Source: Leishmania infantum JPCM5 (taxonomy: Eukaryota > Euglenozoa > Kinetoplastea > Trypanosomatida > Trypanosomatidae). Taken from it: a stretch of DNA of 64,000 bases. Every line of letters begins with the position of its first letter. Within the stretch, counting starts at the first letter, position 1. The notes beneath the pieces are model-generated. The model saw only the letters and a program-made list of their open reading frames with translations, did not search any database and was not told the origin of the DNA. Of the stretch, positions 10,741 through 20,600 are shown piece after piece. The stretch spans positions 866,001 to 930,000 of the forward strand of contig NC_009420.2 of assembly GCF_000002875.2 (NCBI RefSeq), read 5' to 3'. The position numbers and the translations under genes are program-made.

Positions 10741-11868
10741 ATGTTTCGAGGCCGTACTTTCCTGGTCTCTCTTGCGGCGTCGCCGTTGACGGTGGCAGAG
10801 CTTACCCAAAACGGCGGCCGCGTGGTGTACGACTTGGATGACAAGACTCCCGTCACATGCGCCATCATCGCGAGCGATAACCAGCCCGGCACTCCCGCGC
10901 GCTGCAGCCGTGGCTCGGGGCCATCAAAGGAACTGCCTAAATCAGTGGAGAGCCGCGTCCGTTCCAGTCGCCTCACAGTAGTTTACGAGCATTGGGTGCA
11001 TGAGTGCCTGCGCGAGAACCGTCTCTTGCTACCGTGCCGAGACTACCCCGACACCATCGCTTACGACCCGTACTTATTTGCGGGCGTTCACTTCACAACG
11101 ACGCAGCTGCCGCTGCAGCTGAAAGCGAACATTATCGCACTCATGCAGTTCTACGGTGCCACGTACCACAACCACCTGCTGGACACGACGAACCTGTTAG
11201 TTTACAGTCACATGCGCCTTTCACCCGCCGCCCCGCGGCATGCGGCGACGGCCCCTCTTGCGCCTCGGCTTCTCGCTGCCGGTGGTTGCGGCGCAGAGGC
11301 ACCGCCTTTTACCAACGAAGCGGAGGCAGCAAACACCAGTCCCAGCCAGCAATTATCGACGGAGCGGTCTGGCGACAACCCTACCGACGCTGCTCAGCCA
11401 TCGCTGACGAAGCTCGCCGTTGCGCGTCAGCGCGGCCTTGCGTGCGTGACACCACAGTGGGTGCAGCTGTGTCTGAACACTGGCGAACTGAAACCGGCAA
11501 GCTCGGCTCTAGCGGCGACACCTCTTGCTCAGACCCCGCCGCCTCCTTCCACCAACTCCAGCTCAACAATCCGGACTGACGCTCCTGTGCCCATCGTGAC
11601 TGCTGCTGGCGATCTTCGCCACAATGAGGAGGAAGTGGATCGATGGGTCGGCGAAGTACTCAGGAGCACATCACCTTTGGCTCTTCCGCACTCTGGTGGT
11701 GCCACCACAGGTGTGTGTGCGGCGCCCCTCCCTGGGTCGTCGTTGTGCACCGTGCCAGGAAGACAGGAGGAAGCTGCCGAGGTGCGTGAGGCGCTCAGGC
11801 TAGCAGCTCAGCTCTCGCTCTCTGGTGCTTCAGCCTCGAGGACGCGAAAGCGCCGGCGCGCGCACTGA
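10741..11868 (+). CDS. Tandem BRCT-domain protein
   Basis: A 375-residue protein starting MFRGRTFLVSLAA. Residues 1-105 fit a BRCT fold: an opening F-x-G-x-x-F strand, a conserved double Gly (NGGRVVYD), a hydrophobic strand CAIIAS and the diagnostic Trp in VYEHWVHECL. A second BRCT spans about residues 117-245: FAGVHFTT, a helix ending FYGATYHNHLL, NLLVYS, a long Ala/Pro/Ser-rich loop at about 160-220, then CVTPQWVQLCLNTGEL with the conserved Trp. The C-terminal 125 residues look disordered and end in a basic RTRKRRRAH, a likely nuclear signal. BRCT pairs bind phosphopeptides in DNA-damage and replication-checkpoint proteins, so a nuclear repair or checkpoint adaptor is a reasonable inference. 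No catalytic domain is attached, so the specific partner is unknown. Confidence 0.8.
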   Translation: MFRGRTFLVSLAASPLTVAELTQNGGRVVYDLDDKTPVTCAIIASDNQPGTPARCSRGSGPSKELPKSVESRVRSSRLTVVYEHWVHECLRENRLLLPCRDYPDTIAYDPYLFAGVHFTTTQLPLQLKANIIALMQFYGATYHNHLLDTTNLLVYSHMRLSPAAPRHAATAPLAPRLLAAGGCGAEAPPFTNEAEAANTSPSQQLSTERSGDNPTDAAQPSLTKLAVARQRGLACVTPQWVQLCLNTGELKPASSALAATPLAQTPPPPSTNSSSTIRTDAPVPIVTAAGDLRHNEEEVDRWVGEVLRSTSPLALPHSGGATTGVCAAPLPGSSLCTVPGRQEEAAEVREALRLAAQLSLSGASASRTRKRRRAH

Positions 11869-13470
11869 CGGCATGCCAAAACAAAAAAGCGAACAGAAGG
11901 CGCTGATGGAGAATGGAGCTCGTAGAGCCGCCGCTCACGTCTGCTCCCTCTCTTGAGCCGCAGTCGCACATAGAATCTCTCGCATGCTTTATGTCGACTT
12001 TCCTCGGCGAGTCTGAGTAAATCAAAGTGAGGGAGAAAAGGACCGATGCCGATGGTGCCGTGGTCCGCACTCGATAGAAGACGAAGAGAGTCGATGAAAC
12101 TGCATGTGTAGAAGCACGCGCGCGCACACACACACACATGCACACATACAGTTTCACGCATAAGCCGTAGATGCATGCGCGCATACACGCATAGACAAGA
12201 AAACGCTGGCATAGCGGCGTAGAACACACAAGATGCACAGAAAAGCAAACGAAATACACACACACACACACACACATACATACATACACACAAGAGCAGC
12301 AGGAAAAGGAGTTGCTGCGTGTGCCTGCGCGCTGCGCTCCTGCTTCTTGCCGTGCTCACGCAGCTTGACTGATTTTCGCCGTGGCTACTTCTTTTCTTTT
12401 CCCCGCCCCCCCTCCCTCCCTCCTTCTCTGGCACTGTCGCACAACGTCTCACGCCTTGCGATTCGTGTGATTGCTCTGAGGGAGGAGTATGCAATGCCTC
12501 CTCCCCATTTTTTGGCCTCTGTTGCAGCGCACACCCAGTGTTGTGTCAGATTTCTTCCCCTTTTTCTCACGGGCCGCGTGCAAAGCCCTCTCTGGGTTGC
12601 GTGAGGTTGGCTGTTGTTGCTTGGCTCGCTGTGTCTATTTCGCCGCACATGCACCCCACCCCCCAAACCCCATCCTCTCCCTTTCCCTAGTCATCGTTGC
12701 ACTCTTCACACGCGCTGCATGCGCTGATAACGGAGACAAGCATGGACAACGCAGAAGACAAAAAGAAAACACCACACTCGGGAACCTCACTGGCGATGCG
12801 CCACGCTTGCCGTCCTTCTTTTTTGTTTGTTTTCGTCCCCTTCGAAACGGGTGGGGGCTGCGGAACTCGGACGACCTGAGCATTGCAGAATGTGCCTCTT
12901 CCCCCCGCCCTTCCACCCTCCTTCTCGCCTCTCTCTTTACGTGTCTGCCTCTTTCTTTTCTGCACCTGCAAGGTTCCGCGCACTCCGCTTGATAAGGGTG
13001 GTGAATGGCTGATGTTCCACGCACTCCCTCGGTACTTCCTCTTCTTTCGTTCGCTCTACCCGCTGTGTGTTTTACTGACCAAACACATTTGCGCGTCGCC
13101 CTCGTGCCAGCTCGCATCCGCAGATTGCACTGTGCCGCCCCTCTCCAACACACACACGCGCGCGCGCACACCCCTATTTCGATTTCTCAGATCACCACGG
13201 TGCTCGTACACCACACAGCACCGAATACACCCTCGCATACCTGCGTACATGCCTTTTCTTCGGCGTATCTTTTTCCTACCTTGTCTTCGCCACTCTCTGT
13301 GACGGTGAACAGCCGCCTCTCCTTGTTGTGTTGGGGCCTGTCATTGCTGTCGTTGCTGCTCCGAGGCACACGTCACCTCCGCTCCAGCCACCTCCCACGG
13401 CAGGTAAAGCTTTTCCTCCAGTTCTTCGGCGCAGGGAGTCGGCAGCCATTTTGTTTTTGTAGCCGTAACG
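11869..13470. other. Intergenic region
   Basis: No gene supported. It contains CA and CATA microsatellites near 12120-12292, C/T-rich tracts at about 12390-12430, 12655-12690 and 12895-12960, and a long pyrimidine-biased stretch up to the VPS45 start. The AG at 13420-13421 (TTTTCCTCCAG), 49 nt before the ATG, is the best acceptor for the downstream gene. Confidence 0.5.
12256..12292. repeat. CA/CATA microsatellite
   Basis: An uninterrupted (AC)n run of about 21 nt followed by three TACA units and a further CA run. Typical of Leishmania untranslated regions. Confidence 0.9.
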
Positions 13471-15306
13471 ATGAATACGCACGCGGCACTCCAAAACTTA
13501 TCCAGCACGCTGCTGACGGCGGGCGGCGGTGGTGGCGGGGCCGCTCACCTCACTGCGCCAGCCGCTGTCTCGTCCTCCTCGGCACTTGTGACGTCGAACA
13601 GCTTCTTCTCCCTTATCGACGCCTACATGAACCGCATCTTGCCATGTGATACGAATATGAAGGTCCTCCTCGTAGACGACGGCGCGCTGCCGATGATCGC
13701 GACTGCTTTTTCGCAGACGGAGTTGCTCAAGCACGGGGTGTACCTCGTCGAGTCCCTCAACAGCGCCGCGCGGCAGCGGAACTTGATGAAGATGCTGCGG
13801 TGCTACATTCTGCTGCGTCCAAGTCTCGCGAGTGTGGAGGCGGCATGCGTGGAGCTGCGTATGGCGAAGTACCGTAGCTATCACCTCTTCTTCTGCGGCG
13901 CGACCAGCGCGGAGATGCTGGACCGCCTCGCGAACGCCGACAACGACTCGCTCGTGGAGGAGGTGCAGGAGGTGTTCTGCGACTTCAACGCCGTCAATAA
14001 GGACGCCTTCGTACTGGAGACGCCGCCGCCGCAGTCGCTTGTGTCGTCATTCATGTCAGCCTCGCAGGTGCGCCGGCTGGCGGAGGGGCTGGCCTCGCTC
14101 ATGGTGGCGCAGCGCCGGCGACCCCGCATTCGCTACCAGAAGAATAGCCCGTTTGTGCAGCGCCTCGGCGCAGAACTCGTGAATGTGCTGAAAAGCGACC
14201 CCGGACTGTACGACTATCCCGCGCGGGACACGGTGCTGCTGCTGTTAGACCGCAACGACGACCCGCTCACCCCGCTCCTCACCCCATGGACCTACCAAGC
14301 AATGCTCCACGAGCACATTGGGCTGCGCTCCAATACGCTCAAGCTGCCGGCCGACGTGCAAGGAGCCGAAGAGGAGGGCTACGTCTTCTCCGAGCACGAT
14401 GACGCCTTCTTCGCCAACAACATGTTCAACAACTGGGGCGACCTGTGCAACAACGTGAAGAAGTACGTTGACCAGTGCAAAGACGCGCTGAATCTCGACC
14501 GCCCCACAGCCACCCTCGAGGAGCTCAAGGCGTTCATGCAGAAGATTCCGCAGACGAAGAGCCTCACCGGGTCCGTCACGAAGCACACAACGGTGACCAC
14601 GTATCTCTCCGGCGTCATCAAGAGGCGCAACCTGCTGGAGATCTCTCTTTTGGAGCAGGACATGATCGCCTCCTCGGACCAGAGCAACCACTGGGCACGC
14701 CTGCAGTCCTTCGCGTCGCGCCCCAGTACGAGCCAGGAGGACCTCACACGTCTCTGCCTCATCTACCACCTTCGCTATGAGAAGCCCGGCGGTCCGTCGC
14801 AGGTGGCACCGTACCTCGACCGCGTCAACTCGAACTACGCCCTGCTCCTTTGTAAGTTGCGGCAGTACTACGGCCTTCATCGAAACACCGATCGCTTGTT
14901 TGCCGCTACCGGCGTCATGGCAAAGATCGTGAAGACGTTTGTGGATGTCGGCAACATTTACACTCAGCATGAACCGGTTCTGAAGCGCACCCTGCAGCAG
15001 CTGTACAGCGGCCAGCTCGACACCGCCTCCTACCCATACCTGGAACAGCCGACCTCCTCCTCCGGCGGCGGCGGTGTGGCGAACGCGGAGCATAAGCCAA
15101 TGGAGGTGACCGTTTACATGTGCGGCGGGTATACATTCGAGGAGGCAGCGCTGGTGCACGGCATCAACGCGCGCACCGCTTACAAGCCGGCTGATGCAGC
15201 CTCGTTTGCGGCGGGTGGAAGTAGCATCAAGGCATCGATCGGCGGCGAAGCCGTTCTCAACACGCACTCCTTTCTGAGTTTGCTAGACCAGCTCTCGCCA
15301 TCGTAA
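13471..15306 (+). CDS. VPS45: Sec1/Munc18 protein, VPS45 type
   Basis: A 611-residue SM-family protein. The chain opens with a 45-residue Gly/Ala/Ser-rich extension (TAGGGGGGAAH), then the SM domain from about residue 47 (FFSLIDAYMNRIL, MKVLLVDD). The VPS45 signature is clear: LLLLDRNDDPLTPLLTPW followed by TYQAMLHEHIGL, matching the DP-x-TPLL-x-WTYQAM-x-HE consensus. Further matches are MFNNWGDLCNNVKKYVD, the IPQTKSLTGSVTKH block and VYMCGGYTFEEA near the C-terminus. VPS45 binds syntaxin-type SNAREs (Tlg2/Syntaxin-16) and promotes endosome-to-Golgi fusion; that role is inferred from the family. Length is slightly above the usual 550-580 because of the N-terminal extension and a Ser/Gly loop near residue 530. 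The start follows the acceptor at 13421. Confidence 0.93.
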   Translation: MNTHAALQNLSSTLLTAGGGGGGAAHLTAPAAVSSSSALVTSNSFFSLIDAYMNRILPCDTNMKVLLVDDGALPMIATAFSQTELLKHGVYLVESLNSAARQRNLMKMLRCYILLRPSLASVEAACVELRMAKYRSYHLFFCGATSAEMLDRLANADNDSLVEEVQEVFCDFNAVNKDAFVLETPPPQSLVSSFMSASQVRRLAEGLASLMVAQRRRPRIRYQKNSPFVQRLGAELVNVLKSDPGLYDYPARDTVLLLLDRNDDPLTPLLTPWTYQAMLHEHIGLRSNTLKLPADVQGAEEEGYVFSEHDDAFFANNMFNNWGDLCNNVKKYVDQCKDALNLDRPTATLEELKAFMQKIPQTKSLTGSVTKHTTVTTYLSGVIKRRNLLEISLLEQDMIASSDQSNHWARLQSFASRPSTSQEDLTRLCLIYHLRYEKPGGPSQVAPYLDRVNSNYALLLCKLRQYYGLHRNTDRLFAATGVMAKIVKTFVDVGNIYTQHEPVLKRTLQQLYSGQLDTASYPYLEQPTSSSGGGGVANAEHKPMEVTVYMCGGYTFEEAALVHGINARTAYKPADAASFAAGGSSIKASIGGEAVLNTHSFLSLLDQLSPS

Positions 15307-15583
15307 GAGAGGCGTGACGTGCTGCAACTCGTGCGACTGGGCTCCCGTAGCCTTGCTAGCTAGCGTGGCTTCTTTATATGTTTGCATAGGAGTGCGCTCG
15401 CGAAAGACGTTTCACCCTGCTCGGACTGCGGGCTCAGACCGCCGTTGCACCTCACCGCCGCCGCCGCCTTCTCCCCCTCCTCGTTCGCCTCTTTATTTTC
15501 CGGCTACTTCTCCGAAGTAGCCCTGACGATTTCCATGGCCACATTACGGGTGCCTTTCAGTATGTTGGCGGTGCTCTACGATT

Positions 15584-16190
15584 TTGTTTCGCTGCCGTTG
15601 CGAAACATGTGAGCACTGTACAGCACGAGCTACCATGCACAGCCGGCATGGCGTATCACACCCGAGCAAGGCATCCAGAGGTCAGCAGAGCAAGAGGAAT
15701 AGACGGAAAAGGTGCGAAGAGATGCATAGGAATCAACGCCACAGCGCATGCGTGCGAAATGTGCAGCATCTCCTTCATCCGACCGGGTGGACTGATGAGG
15801 CGCAGATGCCGGAAGCGCGACGAGGGCACGCCACGCGTTGCACCATCGAGACCTCGAGGCTCCCATGTGAAGAGTCCACGCACCACATTCTGGGGTGCCG
15901 CGGCTTGAAGCGCCTCAGAGGGCGGAGCAAGGCATATAGGCAGGGTGTGCAGAGGGCTGCAGCGAGGGCCCTGGCCTGCAGCTGGCCAGCTTCCTTCTCG
16001 AGCGTACCCGGCATGCACCTTCATCAACCCCTACTACTCGCACGGTCGACGCCACCGCCTCCGCCCTCGAGCAGGGCCCTGGAGGCGGCCGGCGTTGGAT
16101 CAAGGCAAGCAGAGCCCGTACAACGCATGGCCCGGATGCGACGGCAGGACGGTTCGTCCTAGACGGCGAGGTTGTAGCCGTATTCCTGCA
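15584..16190 (+). mobile_element. Decayed ingi-related retroposon fragment (DIRE-like) with C2H2 zinc-finger remnants
   Basis: Translated motifs match the C-terminal region of trypanosomatid ingi/L1Tc-type non-LTR retroposons but are split between frames. Finger 1: CEHC at 15608-15619 in one frame, continuing after a shift with GMAYHTRARHPEV at about 15645-15683, giving C-x2-C ... H-x4-H. Finger 2: ACEMCSISFIRPGGLMRRR from 15750, with C-x2-C intact and the His positions replaced by Arg. A third remnant, LPCEESTHHILGC (about 15859-15897), again in a different frame, resembles the Cys/His knuckle at the end of many LINE proteins. No reverse transcriptase is left. The borders are approximate. 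It could in principle be a pseudogene of a host zinc-finger protein, but the set of motifs favours a retroposon. Confidence 0.5.
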
Positions 16191-16954
16191 AAGGCAGGTG
16201 GGCTGTGGGTGCTTGTGTGTGTGTGTGTCTACTTGTTGACCTGTTCGTTGGTGGCATGGGCACGCTGTTGTGCGAAAAAAAAAAGGAAACTTCTCGTTTT
16301 TCTCACAGGGTGCTTTCGTTGTTATGTTGTCGCTCTTTGCTTGTATTGCTGCACTCGCTTGTCTGGAGACTTGCGTCCTCTCTCCACCTGTCACATGGAC
16401 ACATACATACACGTGCACGCATACTCAGGTGTGCGGCCGACTCTTGTGAGAGTGCGCGGTGCCTTTCGTCTTCGGCAGTCCTGTTCGAGGTTGCCGCACC
16501 GTCTTTCAAGCCTCCCGTGCATTCTCTCCCTCTAAGGCGGTCGATTTTCTTGTGGTCTTCTTGCTGGTTGCGGAGTTGCCCACATCAAACGGTGAAATGG
16601 TGGGGGAGGAGGCCGGCAGGGAATTCGGATTCAGAATAGGGGTAAACGATTGCGCGACAGGCTTCGCAGACCGAGAAGAAGCGGTAAAGGGCTCCGGCGC
16701 GATCATAAAAGGCAGCAGGGGAGCGAAGCGCGTATTCGACTTCTCGGTTCGCCACTCTTCCGTCCCGCCCCCTCGCAAAGAAAAAGGCCAAGGTTTATTC
16801 ATGGTTACCGGTTTTGTGCTGCGCTGCGGTGGATTTTCACGTGAAGGTGAAGGGGTGCGGCCGTCAGAAACGCGTGCTCTCGTTGGCTGCTTGATGTCGC
16901 GACACCGTCTTTCCTCCTCACGGTTTTCCATCCTGTTTTCTTCTCTGGCGCACA

Positions 16955-16958
<4 letters not shown>

Positions 16959-16986
<28 letters not shown>
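16959..16986. repeat. CA microsatellite
   Basis: About 14 CA units in the leader region of the GCP6-like gene. Confidence 0.9.
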
Positions 16987-16988
<2 letters not shown>

Positions 16989-17603
16989 CGACACTCAGGA
17001 ACGGTGAACTGAGAGCTCCGCACTCTTGCGGTCCCTCCCACCCAACTTCCTCTGCGCTTGCCACTCAACCATTGCACTGTAGGCGATCCTCCTCGTAACG
17101 AGCACAGTGGTGGTGAGCAGAGCGGATTCCGGCACACTTCTGCACGCTTACAGAAATTCACGCAAGCACACACACGCAACATAGATATAGACGCACGTGC
17201 GAGATCATACGCGCTCGCATGGGCTACGCCCGGCACGTGTGCGTCTACTGTGGCTCGAAAAGGAAAAGAGGAGCACCTCCGGCTAATTTTCTTGTCACTC
17301 TCCTCCTGCTGTGCGGCTGCTCAGTCGCGGTAACGCGAGCACTTCCATACTAGAGGGGCGGATAACTTGATGTGCACAGAAGGCGCAAACTGGATATACA
17401 TAGTTCTTGTTTGTTTTCGGAAGCTCCGCAAGAAAGCGAGAAGCGCACCCATATATACAGGGAGAGCGGGAGCGTGAGGTAACCCTCACGCAGCGGGGAG
17501 CACCAGCACAGCGGAGGTTTTCGTCTTCGCTTTTGTTGCTGCCGCTGCTCGCACTGTTCGAGTTCTTGCGCACCGTCTTCCTCGCTCGCTGCCCCGCCAT
17601 ACG

Positions 17604-20600
17604 ATGATAAGCAAGGTTGACCTCATGGTGCTGCCCTCAGCATGCAGCGATGACGAGCCTCGCTCACATGGGCCGCATCCCGACTCACCGCCTGTGACGT
17701 CGGCACGGTGTTCAGCACCGTTGCTCCCGTCGGGCGCGGCGTACAGGGCCACTCCCTCTACCCTCGTTACTGCGCCGGGAACTCAGGTGAGTGTGTTGAA
17801 CCTTGTGAGCGCTCTGCCACTTCTCTTGTCGTTGGACCGATCCCACTACACGGCGACGCTGGGCAATGCACAGGGGGGCGTGCTGGATACCCTCACCGCG
17901 CCAGCTGCCCGAGGTGACGGTCGCCTTGGCCCGCTGAGCTGGACGACGATTACCACCGATGCCGCCACCGCAGCGGTGCGTGCGGTACTGTACGCTCGCG
18001 GGACGCCGTCTTGGCAAGCGAAGCGGCGGCGACTGCGACGGCTCGCGCTCGACTCATTCTTTCGCTCAACCGTGTCGGCTCGCATCTCCGTGCGCCGCGA
18101 GCGCGGTGCTAAAGGCGGGGATGGCGTGCACGAGGCAGTAGTGCGGCTGCTGCACCACACACGCGCCGTTATGTCGGACATCTCGCCGACACAAGCGCAT
18201 TTGGTCGATCTTTTTGCGGCCCAGATCATGTGCGGTGCGCAGAGTGCTGGTGCCGCCGTGGAAGGCTCACCGCACGCAGCCGCGGGCAAGGCGATTGATG
18301 AGACAACTGACGCGGAAGGCGGGCAGTCACTGGGCGCTTCACACGCCTCCACGGCGATGATGAGGGAGCGTTCAAAGCCCGAGTTTGAGCGACGCGGCAT
18401 CATGAAAAGCGGCGTCTCCCCCTCATTCTCGGTCACCGCATCACCGCGCCACGCCCAAGGCGAGATTACCAGCACACCTGCCTCTGCTACCGTTGCGGAG
18501 CAACTGCTCTATATTATTCTCCGCACCAGCATTGCGGCGAATACGCCACGGCGGCCCCTTGCCATGCACGGTGACGACACGCCTGCGCTCTTGGCAGATG
18601 GGCTGCATACATCCCCACCACAAGGCACTGACGGCGCCACCGCGGTGGGAGGCCTGACGCGCAAAAAGCCGCGGCTAGACAACTTCGATTGCATCAGTCC
18701 CGCGACTTTGTCGTCGGAAAACGGGCAATCGATTTATCGGTACTCTAGCGATGCTGGTAGTGCAAACCCGGCTACTGCGCTGCCCTACGAGCCGTACTGC
18801 TGGCTAGCGCCGTCGACGGTGGCGCTAGTGGAGTGCTCACAGGCGCTGCGGCGACACCAGCGCTGGACGTGCGACCTGGATCCGGTGATCGAGGCCACCG
18901 TAGCTGGAGAGGGCTCAAGAACCCACAGCAGCCACCTGTTTAGGGGCGCGGGCACCCGCTCCGCCGCTGTCGTGTCGCTGCTTGACAGTATGCGTAACTC
19001 GTGGGCTCCTCTACCTGGCATGGCAGACAGCGACGACGCTGCGGTTTTGACGGCTCTTGTGCGTGACAGTGGGCTTCCGTTTGCCCCAGCGTCAACTTCA
19101 GCTGCACTGGACATGGCGCATGAAGCTGGGCCTGCAAGCCACTCCCGTGGTTTTCAGTGGGGGCAGACGATGATGGGAGGGGAAGATCCCGCCGTCGAGG
19201 CCCTGTTTGCGGACGGTCGAGCTCGCCGCATCGATTCCCGCCGTGGCGAGGCAGATGGTATCCCCGGCAGTGAAGGGGCAACGCAGACAAGACAGCGCGA
19301 GGCCGATGCTGCGGCAACTGCTCTGCCTGCATGTCGCATCCCTTTCGTATCCTGCCTGCCGTTGTACGACGAGGTTGTGTACGCGCAGGTGCACCTGGCC
19401 CTGCACTGGTGCACTGCTGGCCATGCTGATCCGTTTTGTCTCACCCACATTGACAACACGGCCGGCTCAAACTTGCCGGCGTTGCGCGTTCGCGATGAGT
19501 TTTACGCCCGCCCGTTGCCGACCAATGGTGGCGCCGGGACAGCCGCCGCCGCGACCGCCATCAGTGGTTTGGCTTCTCTGCTGGAGTGGGGCTGCTACTA
19601 CGGGACGCTGCTGCGCCGACTTCACCGCCTCTGCGATGTAGCTGACAACGTCGCGCTGCGCGGCACTCTCGGCAGCTACGGCCGTTGTGCCATGAGCACC
19701 TTGCGCCTCCTGCTATGCTTGCTGCAGCGACAGATTGGGGAGCTGGGGCACCAGGCAGGCGGACCTCACCGGCTGAGCTTCGCGGAGCTGCTCACGGCAC
19801 ACCAACGGCTGCAGCGAGCAGTGGAGCAGGTGGAGGTCCTTGCGGCGTTTTTCGGTGTCCCGGCCGTGGCCGCGGTGCCAGAGGCGTGGGACCCTGTCGA
19901 CGTCCTCGAAGAACGCTGCTCATCGGCGTTGCTTATCTCACGTCTGTACGAGTGCTTCACTGCGCGTCATGCCGATGCGCTTGGTCGGCACGGAAGCGCT
20001 GCCACCCACTACCACGAACTGCAGCAGGAGCGGCTCGCCGAACTGCTCTCCTCGTTGGGCGGTGAAGATAGTGAGGAGTTGCCGCTGCAGGCGAATACGC
20101 CGGGCGGCGGCGCCGACCAGCAGCGGCAGAAAATGCGAGCTGCCTTGGCCGCGGTCGAGTCTGGGACGGCCCCTCCCTCGGTGAGACTTTCGCCTCTAGA
20201 CACCGGCGACAACTACGGCGCCTGGGAGCAGCATCGCAAGGACCTGCTCAGCTACTCCATCGACGTCATCGGACTTCTGCTCCGCTCAACCCTGCGTCCT
20301 CTAAACGCGATGCTGGACCGCTGGCTCAAGGCAGGCGAGCTGGCCGATCCGTATGACGAGTTTTTTGTGGTCCCGTCTCACGGCCAGACGCATAGCGGCT
20401 TCACCTTGGAGCCTTCACCACAGCGGCTACCGGTATTTCTATCTGTTGCAGCTGCCACAGACCTTCTCCACGCTGGGGTAAGCCTGCGGGTGCTTCGAGT
20501 GGCTTCGACGCACGTCGTGCTCAGCGCCCAGAAGGACGCACGTCAACTGGAAGCCATGGCGGAGATCAATGAGGCCGCGGCGGAGGACTACGTTGGGGAA

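Larger units (their letters stand above)
15307..17603. other. Intergenic region containing a retroposon remnant
   Basis: About 2.3 kb without a supported gene. The 15.58-16.19 kb part is not pyrimidine-rich and holds the zinc-finger remnant listed separately. Around 16560-16860 the plus strand is unusually purine-rich for this cluster. A (CA)n run lies at 16959-16986. A strong pyrimidine tract ends in CTGCTCAG, with the AG at 17323-17324, a likely acceptor for the giant downstream gene. Confidence 0.6.

Noticed and set aside
14245..15267. A 340-codon open frame on the minus strand.
   Set aside because: It is the antisense shadow of VPS45, explained by the high G/C third positions of the real gene; no minus-strand transcription signal.
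16459..17007. A 182-codon open frame in the VPS45-GCP6 gap.
   Set aside because: Opens with GTG, runs through a CA microsatellite (Thr-His repeats) and has no recognisable domain; kept only as a compositional oddity.
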